From contig NZ_KB895340.1 in NCBI RefSeq assembly GCF_000374805.1, forward strand, positions 124,001-188,000: 64,000 nt of DNA, written 5' to 3'. This document shows positions 8,651-17,039 of this stretch, one piece after another. Numbering within the stretch: position 1 is the stretch's first letter; each line of letters starts with the position of its first letter. This DNA is from Chitiniphilus shinanonensis DSM 23277 (GTDB lineage Bacteria > Pseudomonadota > Gammaproteobacteria > Burkholderiales > Chitinibacteraceae). Position numbers and translations under genes: made by a program. Under the pieces are notes generated by a model. The model saw only the letters and a list, made by a program, of their open reading frames with translations, searched no databases and was not told the DNA's origin.

Positions 8651-8986
8651 TTACTGGGCCGGCTTGGTGGCCTTTTCCGGTTCCGCGCCATCGCCGGCTT
8701 GCGGCTTGGTGGCGTTTTCGGCTTCGGCGCCGTCACCTGCTTGGGGCTTGGTGGCCTGTTCGCCTTCGGCACCGTCACCAGCTTGCGGCTTGGTGGCCTG
8801 TTCGCCTTCGGCACCGTCACCAGCTTGCGGCTTGGTGGCTTGTTCGCCTTCGGCACCGTCGCCGCCTTGCGGCTGCGTGGCGGTTTCCGACTGGGCGCCG
8901 TCACCGGCTTGCGGCTCTTGCTTGCTGCAAGCAGCAATCGACAGCGCGAAAACACCAGCGAGCAGGGCAGTGAGGATCTTGGACAT
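8651..8986 (-). CDS. Small lipoprotein made of 14-residue tandem repeats
   Basis: This 111-residue protein has a clear lipoprotein signal (LSIAAC, Cys20). The mature part consists almost entirely of six 14-residue repeats of the type PQAGDGAEGEQATK, ending KATKPAQ. The sequence is low in complexity, acidic and probably disordered. It should be anchored in a membrane by its lipidated Cys. I recognise no family and assign no function. The 42-bp repeat unit keeps the frame, so copy number can change by slippage or recombination without breaking the gene. Terminators on the 3' side and a 400-base promoter region on the 5' side make it monocistronic. Confidence 0.8.
   Translation of the reverse strand: MSKILTALLAGVFALSIAACSKQEPQAGDGAQSETATQPQGGDGAEGEQATKPQAGDGAEGEQATKPQAGDGAEGEQATKPQAGDGAEAENATKPQAGDGAEPEKATKPAQ
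8669..8920 (-). repeat. Six tandem 42-bp coding repeats
   Basis: Six imperfect 42-bp units lie inside the lipoprotein gene. The central units are nearly identical at DNA level and the outer ones more diverged, the usual pattern of an array that expands and contracts in the middle. Confidence 0.85.
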
Positions 8987-9392
8987 TTGCAGGTACCTCG
9001 TTATAAGGGTGACAAGAAATTGCACGGTCAAGCGTAGTGGTATTTCGGGCGCAATCCAAGAGCGGAAAACCCCCGTGTATAAAAAACCACACATTCATTA
9101 CAGTCGGTTACGGGTGTGGGGGCTGGTTTGTTGAATATCGCAGCGAAAGAAATTCCGGTTTATTACCGGTGGAAAACAAATGGTTACGTCTGGCGCTTCC
9201 ACCGCTCTTTTAGTCGAGCCCCGCCTAATAGAATAGTCGTCTCGTTGTAATTGTCATCCCCTCCTCGCGTCGTCCCCCTCATGCCGCAACGCACCGCCGG
9301 TGGCGTGCGGCACGGCGCACTTCATATAAATTACACACAACCTTGTTTCAATCCTGCCTCCACCAGACCAACTACCCCAGGGGAACAGGACA
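8987..9392. other. Divergent intergenic region
   Basis: These 406 bases separate the repeat lipoprotein and surE, which are transcribed away from each other, so both promoters should lie here. A short hairpin CCGGT/ACCGG sits at 9155-9169 and an A/T-rich TATAAA-like box at 9325-9330. No gene or known RNA was recognised. Confidence 0.5.
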
Positions 9393-10349
9393 ATGAGACT
9401 CCGCCACACGGCCGCCGCACTGCTGGCACTCGGCATGACCACGCCAGCGTTCGCGCTGAACATCCTGCTGTCGAACGACGACGGCTTCGCCGCCGCCAAC
9501 GTGCGCGCGCTCTATACCCAGCTGAAGGCGGCCGGCCACGATGTGATCGTGTCGGCGCCGTGCCAGGACCAGAGCGGCAAGGGCGCTGCGGCCAACTTCC
9601 TCACCCCGTTGACTCCGCTGACCAAGGATTGCCGTGGCGGCACGGTCAAGGCTGGCGCGCCCGGCGTGGGCAGCGACCCGAGCATCGCCGATATCCACTA
9701 TGTGGACGGCACGCCGGTGATGGCAACCATGTATGGGCTGGATGTCCTGGCGCCCGCGCGCTGGGGCAAGGCGCCCGACCTGGTGATCTCCGGCCCGAAC
9801 GAAGGTCAGAACCTCGGCAGCCTGGTCAATTCGTCCGGCACCGTCAGCAATGCCATTTTCGCCGCCGGCCGCGGCATCCCGTCGATCGCGATCAGCGCCG
9901 ACACCAATACCAAGGACAACGCCGCACTGGCCGACGAGGCCGCGGTGCTGACCGTGAAGTTTGTCGACGCGCTGCTGGCCAAGCGCGGCAACGGCCCGAT
10001 CATGCCCGCAGGCACCTCGATCAACGTCAACCTGCCCAAGTTCGAAGCCGGCGGCAGCAGCAAGGTGCAGTGGGTGTTCAGCCGCTTCGGCAGCTACACC
10101 GCGATGATGCCCAAGTTCGTCGCCAACCTGGCGCAGGACCCGATCGCATCCGCCTATGGCATCAGCTACCCGTACCCGGGCGTCACCTTCTCGCTGAACA
10201 ACAACCCTGGCGCCAACGATGCCGGCAGCGAATCGGCGCTGAACGCCAAGGGTTTTGCCACCGTGACCACCATGCAGGTGGGTTTCGAGGCGCGTCCGCA
10301 GGCGCAGCAATGGCTGCGGCTGCGGCTCAAAGACCTGTTGGCTCAGTGA
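9393..10349 (+). CDS. surE: Exported SurE-family 5'/3'-nucleotidase
   Basis: SurE proteins are metal-dependent phosphatases acting on nucleoside monophosphates and short polyphosphates. The 318-residue protein carries NILLSNDDGF (the NDDG metal site), SAPCQDQSGKGA, PDLVISGPNEGQNLG and SGTVSNAIFAA, all SurE hallmarks. Unlike cytoplasmic SurE of about 250 residues, it begins with a signal peptide (about residues 1-21, ending PAFA) and is longer, so it should act in the periplasm, perhaps scavenging nucleotides. It is not next to pcm/nlpD/rpoS as classic surE is, which also points to a separate secreted subfamily. A lipoprotein gene follows after 11 bases in the same direction. Confidence 0.88.
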   Translation: MRLRHTAAALLALGMTTPAFALNILLSNDDGFAAANVRALYTQLKAAGHDVIVSAPCQDQSGKGAAANFLTPLTPLTKDCRGGTVKAGAPGVGSDPSIADIHYVDGTPVMATMYGLDVLAPARWGKAPDLVISGPNEGQNLGSLVNSSGTVSNAIFAAGRGIPSIAISADTNTKDNAALADEAAVLTVKFVDALLAKRGNGPIMPAGTSINVNLPKFEAGGSSKVQWVFSRFGSYTAMMPKFVANLAQDPIASAYGISYPYPGVTFSLNNNPGANDAGSESALNAKGFATVTTMQVGFEARPQAQQWLRLRLKDLLAQ

Positions 10350-10360
10350 GGGGCAGGATC

Positions 10361-11008
10361 ATGAACGCACTTCGATATTCCGTGCCCTTGCTGGCGAGCC
10401 TGCTGCTTGCCGCGTGCGGCAGCGACGGCGATTCGCAACCGTCCCCGCCGACGTCCCCCAAGGTCAGCGTCGACGCGCTGCCCGCAGGCAGCTACACCGT
10501 CGCCATCGGGGCGGGCGATGCGTTGCAGGTGGGTCAGTACTACGCCGGCAGCGACGGCAGCCGGCTGCTGATCGTCAACGGCGACGACGAGACCGCACAG
10601 GCGCTCTACCAGCAAGGCAACGACGGTAAATGGCGCGCGGTGCCGGCGCCCAAGGCCGACGTGACGGTCAGCCTCGCCGGCGCCGAATCGCGCAACAGCA
10701 CCGCGCTCGACCTCGCGCAGCTGGCCGGCACTTATCAAGTGCCGCTGGCCGGAGGCGCAGTCGCGGTGTTCAGCCTGTCCGCCGATGGTGTGATCACGCC
10801 GCAGGGCGCCGGCTGCCGCCTCAGCGGTCAGGCCAGCGCCGGCAAGCTGCCCGGCAGCCTGGCGCTGACGCTCACCCTGGCCGATTGCGCCGGCCTGCCC
10901 GCCCAAGGCAGCGGCGCCCTGTTCGCCGACCCGGACTACGCCCCGGCGTTGCGCCTGATCGTCGACGATGGGGCCAAGCTGGCCGATCTGTGGGCCTATG
11001 CGGTCTGA
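10361..11008 (+). CDS. Lipoprotein of unknown function downstream of surE
   Basis: The 215-residue protein begins with a textbook lipoprotein signal (LLLAAC, Cys19) and a Ser/Pro-rich linker. The rest is beta-rich, with repeated Gly-Asp turns and two Cys (AGCRLSG and LADCAG) that could pair. I recognise no family. It is almost certainly cotranscribed with surE (11-base gap) and shares a strong terminator, so it may work with the secreted nucleotidase. That is an inference from position only. Confidence 0.75.
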   Translation: MNALRYSVPLLASLLLAACGSDGDSQPSPPTSPKVSVDALPAGSYTVAIGAGDALQVGQYYAGSDGSRLLIVNGDDETAQALYQQGNDGKWRAVPAPKADVTVSLAGAESRNSTALDLAQLAGTYQVPLAGGAVAVFSLSADGVITPQGAGCRLSGQASAGKLPGSLALTLTLADCAGLPAQGSGALFADPDYAPALRLIVDDGAKLADLWAYAV

Positions 11009-11014
11009 CTCAGC

Positions 11015-11046
11015 AAAAACGGCTTGCCATATGGCAAGCCGTTTTT
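11015..11046 (+). terminator. Intrinsic terminator of the surE operon
   Basis: A perfect palindrome with arms ACGGCTTGCC and GGCAAGCCGT around ATAT has an A-run before it and a T-run after it. Confidence 0.9.
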
Positions 11047-11106
11047 CTCATGGAACGCCCAGGACAAATAATTGCCCTTCAAACGCGGCGCGAAGGTCGA
11101 TTCGTC

Positions 11107-11244
11107 CTAACCCTGGCGTGGAGGAGGCGAATCGGAACTGGCGGTGCGGTTGCGCAGCAGGTCCGACACATCGTGCAGCCAGGGGCTGGTCGCGACGACG
11201 CCGACGATGACCACCAGCCAGAGCCCTACCAGTTTCCTAGCCAT
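11107..11244 (-). CDS. 45-residue membrane-anchored small protein
   Basis: A strong ribosome binding site (GGAGGAGGTG) lies five bases before ATG 11244. The product starts MARKLVGLWLVVIVGVVATS, one hydrophobic segment after a positive N-terminus, then a short polar tail ending SDSPPPRQG. This looks like a single-pass membrane protein or an uncleaved signal anchor. It begins 35 bases after the stop of the secreted 129-residue protein on the same strand, so the two probably form an operon. I know of no family for it. Evidence for translation is the near-perfect Shine-Dalgarno and the sensible topology. Confidence 0.6.
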   Translation of the reverse strand: MARKLVGLWLVVIVGVVATSPWLHDVSDLLRNRTASSDSPPPRQG

Positions 11245-11279
11245 CTTTCACCTCCTCCAGTGCGCCACGCGCCCTGTCG

Positions 11280-11669
11280 TCACCAGGCGAAGTGCACGTT
11301 CCTCGCCGCGTTGCCCTTCACGCTGACCGTGCGGGCCAAGGTCTTGCCTTCGTAGGTGGCCGAGATCCTGTAGTTGCCGTCGGGCAACTGCACGAAGAAG
11401 TACGGCCCCTTGCTTTCACTTTCCAGAATGGTGGTCCCCTTGCGATCGACCACCGTCACCGGCACGCCCGCCACATAGGCGCCGTCCTTCTGGGTCAACA
11501 GCAGGCGCACGTTGTATTGCGGCTTGACCGCGTTGAGCGATGCCAATTCCTCGTCACCCACCCCACCGGTCACGAAATTCGGCTGGGCGGTGGCATCCGC
11601 GGCGAACAGCGGGGCGGACAAGGCCAGACACAGCGCACCGTAGATACCCAGGTTGCGGATTTGCTTCAT
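11280..11669 (-). CDS. Small exported protein with a carboxypeptidase-regulatory-like fold
   Basis: This 129-residue protein has a signal peptide (MKQIRNLG, then a hydrophobic stretch ending LFAA). The mature body is about 105 residues with the pattern YNVRLLLTQKDGAYVAGVPV ... LPDGNYRISATYEGKT. That pattern resembles a small Ig-like carboxypeptidase-regulatory (PEGA/CarboxypepD_reg) domain. The start at 11669 is supported by GGAGG placed nine bases upstream. An ATG at 11684 overlaps the ribosome binding site and was rejected. The R1 repeat copy A begins only a few bases upstream of the ribosome binding site, so it lies in the 5' leader or contains the promoter. Function unknown, probably periplasmic. 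Confidence 0.7.
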   Translation of the reverse strand: MKQIRNLGIYGALCLALSAPLFAADATAQPNFVTGGVGDEELASLNAVKPQYNVRLLLTQKDGAYVAGVPVTVVDRKGTTILESESKGPYFFVQLPDGNYRISATYEGKTLARTVSVKGNAARNVHFAW

Positions 11670-11685
11670 TTGATTGTCCTCCATG

Positions 11686-11798
11686 GAGCCGCCAACAAAA
11701 CCCTCCTGGCTGCGTCGCGCGAACTTGCCGTACACCTTGTACTGTCTGCGTTTCGCGCTTCTTGCCAGGACCACTTCGCTGGGTTTTGTTAGCGGCTC
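11686..11798 (+). repeat. R1 element, copy A (113 bp)
   Basis: The ends are GAGCCGCCAACAAAACCC on the left and, read on the other strand, GAGCCGCTAACAAAACCC on the right (17 of 18 identical). Inside are nested inverted pairs CCTGGC/GCCAGG and GCGCGAA/TTCGCGC, with a centre GTAC-N5-GTAC, so the whole copy can fold as one long hairpin. It lies just upstream of the ribosome binding site of the gene at 11280-11669. There is no coding capacity. Confidence 0.88.
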
Positions 11799-12027
11799 GT
11801 CCATACGGAGCGCCCTGAGGCGCGCTCGGGAACATCCCGACACCGATGTTGGAGCCCAACCACACTGCCGTGTTCTGCCACTATTTACGATATCGTTAAA
11901 AAGTTATATGTAAGTTGCCAGTCGGCATAAATCAGGTGCCAGCAGGTTTCTTTTCCCGGCCAGACGGGCAGGCTCGTCAAAGCCGGTACGGCGCACTACA
12001 CTGCCGCACCTTTCCGGAGCCCGTGCC
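11799..12027. other. Divergent intergenic region with a palindrome
   Basis: Between R1 copy A and rlmM there is no gene. An AT-rich stretch around 11880-11915 contains the perfect palindrome ACGATATCGT (11887-11896) and probably the promoters of the two divergent genes. Confidence 0.4.
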
Positions 12028-13095
12028 ATGTCCTCGACCCTGCTGTTCTACTGCCGTCCCGGCTTCGAAAACGACGTGCGCCAGGAATGGAGCGGCCGGT
12101 ATTCGGAGGACGGCCGCTGGGAGAGCGGCGACGGCTATGCCCTGCTCCATCTGCAACAGACGCCCCCGCCCGAAGCGCTCGACGCGGCCAACTGGATCTT
12201 CGCCCGCCAGGTGCTGAGCGTGCTGGGCCAGGTCAAGCTGGGCGAACGCGACCGGCTTTCGCCGATCCTGGCGCTGCTCGACACGCTTCCGGCCGGCCAA
12301 CGCGGGCCGTGGTCGGCGGCCTGGCTGGAGCATCCCGACAGCGACGCCGGCAAGCCGCTCTCGGGCTTTTGCCGCCGCTTCACGCCGATTCTGGAGAAAG
12401 CGCTCGGCGAGCGTGGCCTGCTGCTGGACAACGCCAAGGCGCCGCGCCTGCACCTGTTCTTCACCGCGCTGGATCAGGCGTGGATCGCCACCACCGATCC
12501 GCGCCACGCCAGCCCTTGGCCGCTGGGCGTGCCGCGCGTGCGCATGCCCAGCGAAGCGCCCAGCCGCTCCACGCTGAAGCTGGCCGAAGCCTTCATGACG
12601 CTGGTGCCGGATGCCGACGACCGCCTCAAGCCCGGCATGGTCGGCGTGGACCTGGGCGCCGCGCCCGGTGGCTGGACCTATCAGCTGGTGGCGCGCGGCC
12701 TCAAGGTGTTCGCCATCGACAACGGCCCGATGAAGGGCAACATGGCCATCCACCCGCACGTCAAGCACCTGCGCGAGGATGGTTTCCGCTTCCGGCCGCA
12801 ACACCCGGTGGATTGGCTGGTGTGCGACATGGTCGAGCAGCCCGTACGCATCGCCAAGCTGATCGCCGACTGGTTCGTCCAGGGACAGACCCGCCATGCC
12901 GTGTTCAATTTGAAGCTGCCGATGAAGAAGCGCTGGCTGGAGATCGAGCGCTGCTTCGGCCTGATCGAAGGTGCGCTGGACGAGGCCGGGCTGCGCTATA
13001 CCCTGTGCGCCAAGCAGCTCTACCACGACCGCGAAGAAATCACCTGCTACCTGGCGCTGACGCGCAGCGAACAGGCACGCCGCCGTCGCCGCTGA
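12028..13095 (+). CDS. rlmM: 23S rRNA 2'-O-ribose methyltransferase RlmM (C2498)
   Basis: RlmM methylates the 2'-O of C2498 in 23S rRNA using S-adenosylmethionine. The 355-residue protein matches family length. It has an N-terminal THUMP-like region ([19 protein letters not shown]) and a C-terminal Rossmann-type methyltransferase domain with the SAM motif [15 protein letters not shown]. Family blocks DNGPMKGNM and [11 protein letters not shown] follow. It is preceded by a region without other genes and followed 76 bases later by mscL. Confidence 0.93.
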   Translation: MSSTLLFYCRPGFENDVRQEWSGRYSEDGRWESGDGYALLHLQQTPPPEALDAANWIFARQVLSVLGQVKLGERDRLSPILALLDTLPAGQRGPWSAAWLEHPDSDAGKPLSGFCRRFTPILEKALGERGLLLDNAKAPRLHLFFTALDQAWIATTDPRHASPWPLGVPRVRMPSEAPSRSTLKLAEAFMTLVPDADDRLKPGMVGVDLGAAPGGWTYQLVARGLKVFAIDNGPMKGNMAIHPHVKHLREDGFRFRPQHPVDWLVCDMVEQPVRIAKLIADWFVQGQTRHAVFNLKLPMKKRWLEIERCFGLIEGALDEAGLRYTLCAKQLYHDREEITCYLALTRSEQARRRRR

Positions 13096-13171
13096 GGGCA
13101 CGTGGCGGTTTGACAGCGCAAACGGCCGCCGCCTACCCTTCGGCTGTCCAAAAACACAACGGAGCTGCTCG

Positions 13172-13600
13172 ATGCTGAAGGAATTCAAGGAATTCGCCAT
13201 GCGTGGCAACGTCGTCGACCTGGCGGTCGGCGTCATCATCGGTGCCGCGTTCGGCAAGATCGTCGATTCGCTGGTCAAGGACATCATCATGCCGCCGATC
13301 GGCCTGCTGCTGGGCAAGGTGGATTTCTCCAACCTCTACATCCTGCTCAAGGACGGCGACAAGCTGGCCGGCCCCTACCCGACCCTGAAGGCGGCCCAGG
13401 ATGCCGGCGCGGTCACCCTCAACTACGGCCTGTTCGTCAACGCAGCCTTCACCTTCGTGATCGTCGCCTTCGCCGTGTTCCTGCTGGTCAAGGGCATCAA
13501 CAACCTGCGCCGCAAGGAAGAAGCCGCGCCGGCAGAACCGGCCGCACCGCCCGAAGACATCCTGCTGCTGCGCGAGATCCGCGATTCGCTGAAGAAATAA
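13172..13600 (+). CDS. mscL: Large-conductance mechanosensitive channel MscL
   Basis: This 142-residue inner-membrane channel opens under membrane tension to release solutes after osmotic downshift. The N-terminal amphipathic helix [19 protein letters not shown] leads into TM1 ([16 protein letters not shown]). TM2 is [20 protein letters not shown], and the C-terminal helical bundle contains [10 protein letters not shown]. Length and motifs are standard. A terminator with stem ACGCCACG/CGTGGCGT lies about 50 bases downstream. Confidence 0.97.
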   Translation: MLKEFKEFAMRGNVVDLAVGVIIGAAFGKIVDSLVKDIIMPPIGLLLGKVDFSNLYILLKDGDKLAGPYPTLKAAQDAGAVTLNYGLFVNAAFTFVIVAFAVFLLVKGINNLRRKEEAAPAEPAAPPEDILLLREIRDSLKK

Positions 13601-13652
13601 GCCCGATCTCCGCACCGCCGCGCGAACGTCCCACCTCGCGGCAGCAAGTCAG

Positions 13653-13677
13653 ACGCCACGCCACCGCGTGGCGTTTT
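13653..13677 (+). terminator. Intrinsic terminator after mscL
   Basis: ACGCCACG pairs with CGTGGCGT across a short loop, followed by TTTT. The rest of the interval up to 13928 holds no recognisable gene. Confidence 0.7.
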
Positions 13678-13928
13678 CGCATGCGCGTTCGGCCAGCCGG
13701 CGGCCGAACCTGCACAGGTTCTGCGCCAGAACACAATTTCCCCCGCCGCGCCGGTGTACAACAGCCGGGACCGTCGCATCCGCGCCACCCGCCGTGTTTC
13801 CCTAATTGTCGGGGCCTGCGGGAAATGCGATGTTCCGCCAGCCCGGAACCGGCACCGACTTTGTCATAGAATTGACCCGCTCGCTTCGCAGGCTCACCGC
13901 TACCGCATTCACTTTTCGGATACTGATC

Positions 13929-14906
13929 ATGACCCGTGTAACCCGTCGCATCGCCCTGAGCTGTCTGGCAGCCGGAATGCTGGCTGCCTTCACCCCCGCC
14001 GCCTTCGCCGCCGAACTGAAATCGGTGGGCGTCACCGCCATCGTCGATCACCCGGCGCTCGACTCGGTGCGCAAGGGCATCGAGGACCAGTTGAAGGACG
14101 AAGGCTTCGAACCGGGCAAGCAGATCAAGTACCAGTACCAGAGCGCCCAGGGCAACACCGCCACCGCCGCGCAGATCGCCCGCAAGTTCGTCGGCGACAA
14201 GACCGACGTGATCGTCGCCATCGCCACGCCCAGCGCGCAGGCGGCCGTCGCGGCCACCCGCAGCATTCCGGTGGTGTTCACCGCGGTGACCGACCCGGTG
14301 GCCGCCAAGCTGGTCAAGAGCTGGAAACCCAGCGGCACCAACGTCACCGGCGTGTCCGACCGCCTGCCGCTGGCCCCGCAGATCGACCTGATCCAGAAGG
14401 TGAAGCCGGGCGCCAAGCGCGTCGGCATGGTCTACAGCCCGGGCGAAGTGAACTCGGTGACGGTGGCCAAGGAGATGAAGGCCGAGCTGGCCAAGCGCGG
14501 CATGACGCTGGTGCAGGCCGCCGCCGCGCGCAGCGTGGACGTGGCCCCCGCCGCCAAGAGCCTGATCGGCAAGGTGGACGTGATCTACACCTCCACCGAC
14601 AACAACGTGATCTCCACCTACGAATCGATGGTGCGCGTGGCCAGCGACGCCAAGATCCCGCTGGTGGCCGCCGACACCGATTCGGTCGGCCGTGGCGCCA
14701 TCGCCGCGCTCGGCATGAACTACTACGACATGGGCCGCCAGACCGGCAAGGTCGTGGCGCGCATCCTCAAGGGCGAGAAGCCCGGCAAGATCGCCCCGGA
14801 AACCGGCATCAAGACCACGCTGGTGGTCAACCCCGCTTCCGCGCAGAAGCAAGGCGCGCCGCTGTCCGAGGCACTGCTCAAGGAAGCCAAGGAAGTCGTG
14901 AAGTAA
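13929..14906 (+). CDS. ABC transporter substrate-binding protein (PF04392 type)
   Basis: This is the periplasmic receptor of an importer. The 325-residue protein has a signal peptide ending PAAFA and the fold and motifs of the ABC_sub_bind family: KSVGVTAIVDHPALDSVRKG, IPVVFTAVTDPVAA and KPGAKRVGMVYSPGE. In Gram-positive bacteria related systems import tryptophan or tyrosine (TrpX type). The ligand here is not known. ATG 13929 was chosen because it begins the signal peptide; an in-frame start at 13806 adds 41 implausible residues. Permease and ATPase genes follow in the same direction. Confidence 0.87.
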   Translation: MTRVTRRIALSCLAAGMLAAFTPAAFAAELKSVGVTAIVDHPALDSVRKGIEDQLKDEGFEPGKQIKYQYQSAQGNTATAAQIARKFVGDKTDVIVAIATPSAQAAVAATRSIPVVFTAVTDPVAAKLVKSWKPSGTNVTGVSDRLPLAPQIDLIQKVKPGAKRVGMVYSPGEVNSVTVAKEMKAELAKRGMTLVQAAAARSVDVAPAAKSLIGKVDVIYTSTDNNVISTYESMVRVASDAKIPLVAADTDSVGRGAIAALGMNYYDMGRQTGKVVARILKGEKPGKIAPETGIKTTLVVNPASAQKQGAPLSEALLKEAKEVVK

Positions 14907-15128
14907 CGAGCCCGCAACGGCTGGCGGCACCGCCGCCGGCCGGGGTTCCACAAGAATGCCGCGTCGGGGAGGCGCGGCCTGGGAGACACCCGCCAAGCAC
15001 GACAGCCCGCCCCGCCCGACCCGGCCGCGTTCGACATGCGGCATTTGCTTTTCGGGCTGCGCGTTCACACAGTGGGCAATGAAGCTGTCGCTGGCAATCG
15101 GCCTCCCAAGCATAAGAAAGAGGTTTTC

Positions 15129-16031
15129 ATGTCGTTCATATCCCTGATGGGGGCACTGGAAATCGGCCTGATCTTCGCGCTGGTCGCGCTGGGCGTGCTG
15201 ATTTCCTTTCGTATCCTGAATTTTCCGGATCTCACCGCCGACGGCAGCTTCCCGCTGGGCGGCGCCGTGGCCGCCACGCTGATCGCCGGCGGCTACGATC
15301 CCTGGTTCGCCACCGCGCTGGCCATGGTGGCCGGCGCCGGCGCCGGCTTCGTCACCGGCTGGCTCAACGTGCGGCTCAACATCCTGCAACTGCTGGCCAG
15401 CATCCTGGTGATGATCGCGCTGTACTCGATCAACCTGCGCATCATGGGCGCGCCCAATGTGCCGCTGATCGGCGAGCCCACGGTGTTCTCGCCCTTCCTG
15501 CCCGGCGAGGGCGACGCCGGCTACTGGATCCAGCCGCTGGTGCTGGCGGTGATCGTGATCGTCGCCAAGCTCGCGCTCGACGCCTACTTCGCGTCGCAAT
15601 CCGGCCTGGCGATGCGCGCCACCGGCGCCAACCCGCGCATGGCGCGCTCGCAGGGCATCTCCACCGACCGCGCCGTGCTGACCGGCATGGCGATCTCCAA
15701 CGCGCTGATCGCCCTGGGCGGCGCGCTGTACGTGCAGACGCAGGGCGGCTCGGACATCTCGATGGGCATCGGCACCATCGTGGTCGGCCTGGCGGCCGTC
15801 ATCATCGGCGAAACGCTGATCCCCAGTCGCTCGCTGTGGATCGCCACCCTGGCCGCCGTGCTCGGCGCCATCCTGTACCGGCTGCTGATCGCGCTGGCGC
15901 TGACCGCCGACTTCATCGGCCTGCAGGCGCAGGACCTGAACCTGATCACCGCAGTGCTGGTGGGCTTCGCGCTGGTGCTGCCCACCATCAAGGCCAAGCT
16001 GCGCAAGACCCTGGGAGGACGCAACCCATGA
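15129..16031 (+). CDS. ABC transporter permease of the PF04392-associated importer
   Basis: This is a 300-residue multi-pass inner-membrane protein with the branched-chain/ribose-type permease fold. It contains GLIFALVALGVLISFRILNF, FPDLTADGSFPLGGA (a block shared by permeases of this operon type) and several further hydrophobic helices. The AGGTTTTC before ATG 15129 gives only a modest ribosome binding site. A 222-base gap separates it from the receptor gene, which may allow different expression levels of receptor and permease. Its stop overlaps the ATPase start. Confidence 0.87.
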   Translation: MSFISLMGALEIGLIFALVALGVLISFRILNFPDLTADGSFPLGGAVAATLIAGGYDPWFATALAMVAGAGAGFVTGWLNVRLNILQLLASILVMIALYSINLRIMGAPNVPLIGEPTVFSPFLPGEGDAGYWIQPLVLAVIVIVAKLALDAYFASQSGLAMRATGANPRMARSQGISTDRAVLTGMAISNALIALGGALYVQTQGGSDISMGIGTIVVGLAAVIIGETLIPSRSLWIATLAAVLGAILYRLLIALALTADFIGLQAQDLNLITAVLVGFALVLPTIKAKLRKTLGGRNP

Positions 16032-16822
16032 TGCGCGCACAAGGACTGACCAAGACCTTCAACCCCGGCACGCCGATCGAGAACCGCGCGCTGCGCGGAC
16101 TGGATCTCGACATCCCCACCGGCCAGTTCGTCACCGTGATCGGCAGCAACGGCGCCGGCAAATCCACCTTCCTCAACGCCATCAGCGGCGATCTGGCGGT
16201 GGACCAGGGCTCGATCCACATCGACGACAAGGACGTCACCCGCCTCAACGCCTGGCAACGCGCCGGGCTGGTGGCGCGCGTGTTCCAGGACCCGATGGCG
16301 GGCACCTGCGAAGGGCTGAGCATCGAGGAGAATCTGTCGCTGGCGTGGCAGCGCGGCGAGCGCCGCGGCCTGCGCCGCGCGGTGACCCCGGCGCTGCGCG
16401 AGGCATTCCGCGCCAAGTTGTCCACCTTGAAGCTGGGGCTGGAAAACCGCCTTTCCGACCGCATGGGCCTGCTCTCGGGCGGCCAGCGCCAGGCGGTCAG
16501 CCTGCTGATGGCGTCGCTCAAGCCATCGCGCATCCTGCTGCTGGACGAGCACACCGCCGCGCTCGACCCGCGCACCGCCGCCTTCGTGCTGGAGCTGACC
16601 GACCAGATCGTCGCCGACGGCAAGCTGACCACGCTGATGGTCACGCACTCGATGCGTCAGGCACTGGACCACGGCGACCGCACCGTGATGCTGCATCAGG
16701 GCCGCGTGGTGCTCGACGTGTCGGGCGAGGAACGCGCCAGACTGGATGTGCCGCACCTGCTGGCGATGTTCGAGAAGACGCGCGGCGAAACGCTGGACGA
16801 CGACGCGCTGCTGCTTGGGTGA
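16028..16822 (+). CDS. ABC transporter ATP-binding protein of the same importer
   Basis: The 264-residue ATPase has Walker A GSNGAGKST, signature LLSGGQRQAVSL, Walker B ILLLDEHTAALDP and the H-loop MVTHSM. The LSGGQ block and His in DEHTAALD are typical for the partner ATPase of PF04392 receptors. ATG 16028 overlaps the permease stop (ATGA-type coupling), so the two should be made in equal amounts. It ends the operon, and R2 copy 1 follows directly. Confidence 0.88.
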   Translation: MMRAQGLTKTFNPGTPIENRALRGLDLDIPTGQFVTVIGSNGAGKSTFLNAISGDLAVDQGSIHIDDKDVTRLNAWQRAGLVARVFQDPMAGTCEGLSIEENLSLAWQRGERRGLRRAVTPALREAFRAKLSTLKLGLENRLSDRMGLLSGGQRQAVSLLMASLKPSRILLLDEHTAALDPRTAAFVLELTDQIVADGKLTTLMVTHSMRQALDHGDRTVMLHQGRVVLDVSGEERARLDVPHLLAMFEKTRGETLDDDALLLG

Positions 16823-16850
16823 TTGGAGCAGGACGCCGCTAAAACCAACT

Positions 16851-16991
16851 TCAAATCTTGAAACACAGAGGACACGGAGAACACAGAGAAAACCAGAGGT
16901 AAACAGGACTGCCCATGAAGGTGTCCCTTCAAAGCAAGCCTTCCTCTGTGTGACTCCGTGTTCTCTGTGCTCTCTGTGTTTCAAGATGTGG
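16851..16991. repeat. R2 element, copy 1 (CACAGAG inverted repeat)
   Basis: The left arm contains CTTGAAACACAGAGGACACG and GAACACAGAG. The right arm carries the complementary CTCTGTGTTTCAAG after several CTCTGTG units. It lies between the 3' ends of two convergent genes (ABC ATPase and HAD hydrolase) and has no coding capacity. Confidence 0.85.
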
Positions 16992-17010
16992 GGTTGAGGG
17001 TTTGAAGTAA

Positions 17011-17032
17011 CTCTTCCCCCTTCCCTCTTCCC
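17011..17032 (+). repeat. Short 7-bp repeat array (CYCTTCC)
   Basis: Three consecutive units CTCTTCC, CCCTTCC, CTCTTCC end eight bases before the stop codon of the HAD gene. The same unit type forms the inverted array at 59028-59151. Confidence 0.6.
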
Positions 17033-17039
17033 AGCAAAG

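Noticed and set aside
8557-8955. N-terminal extension of the metallopeptidase frame rich in Arg-Lys-Pro repeats
   Set aside because: It is the other-frame shadow of the 42-bp repeats in the neighbouring lipoprotein gene, crosses a terminator, and would bury the signal peptide. The ATG at 8556 is the real start.
11686-11798. R1 element as a remnant insertion sequence gene
   Set aside because: No copy has an open frame long enough for a transposase fragment, and the copies are too uniform in length for random IS decay. A non-autonomous element fits better.
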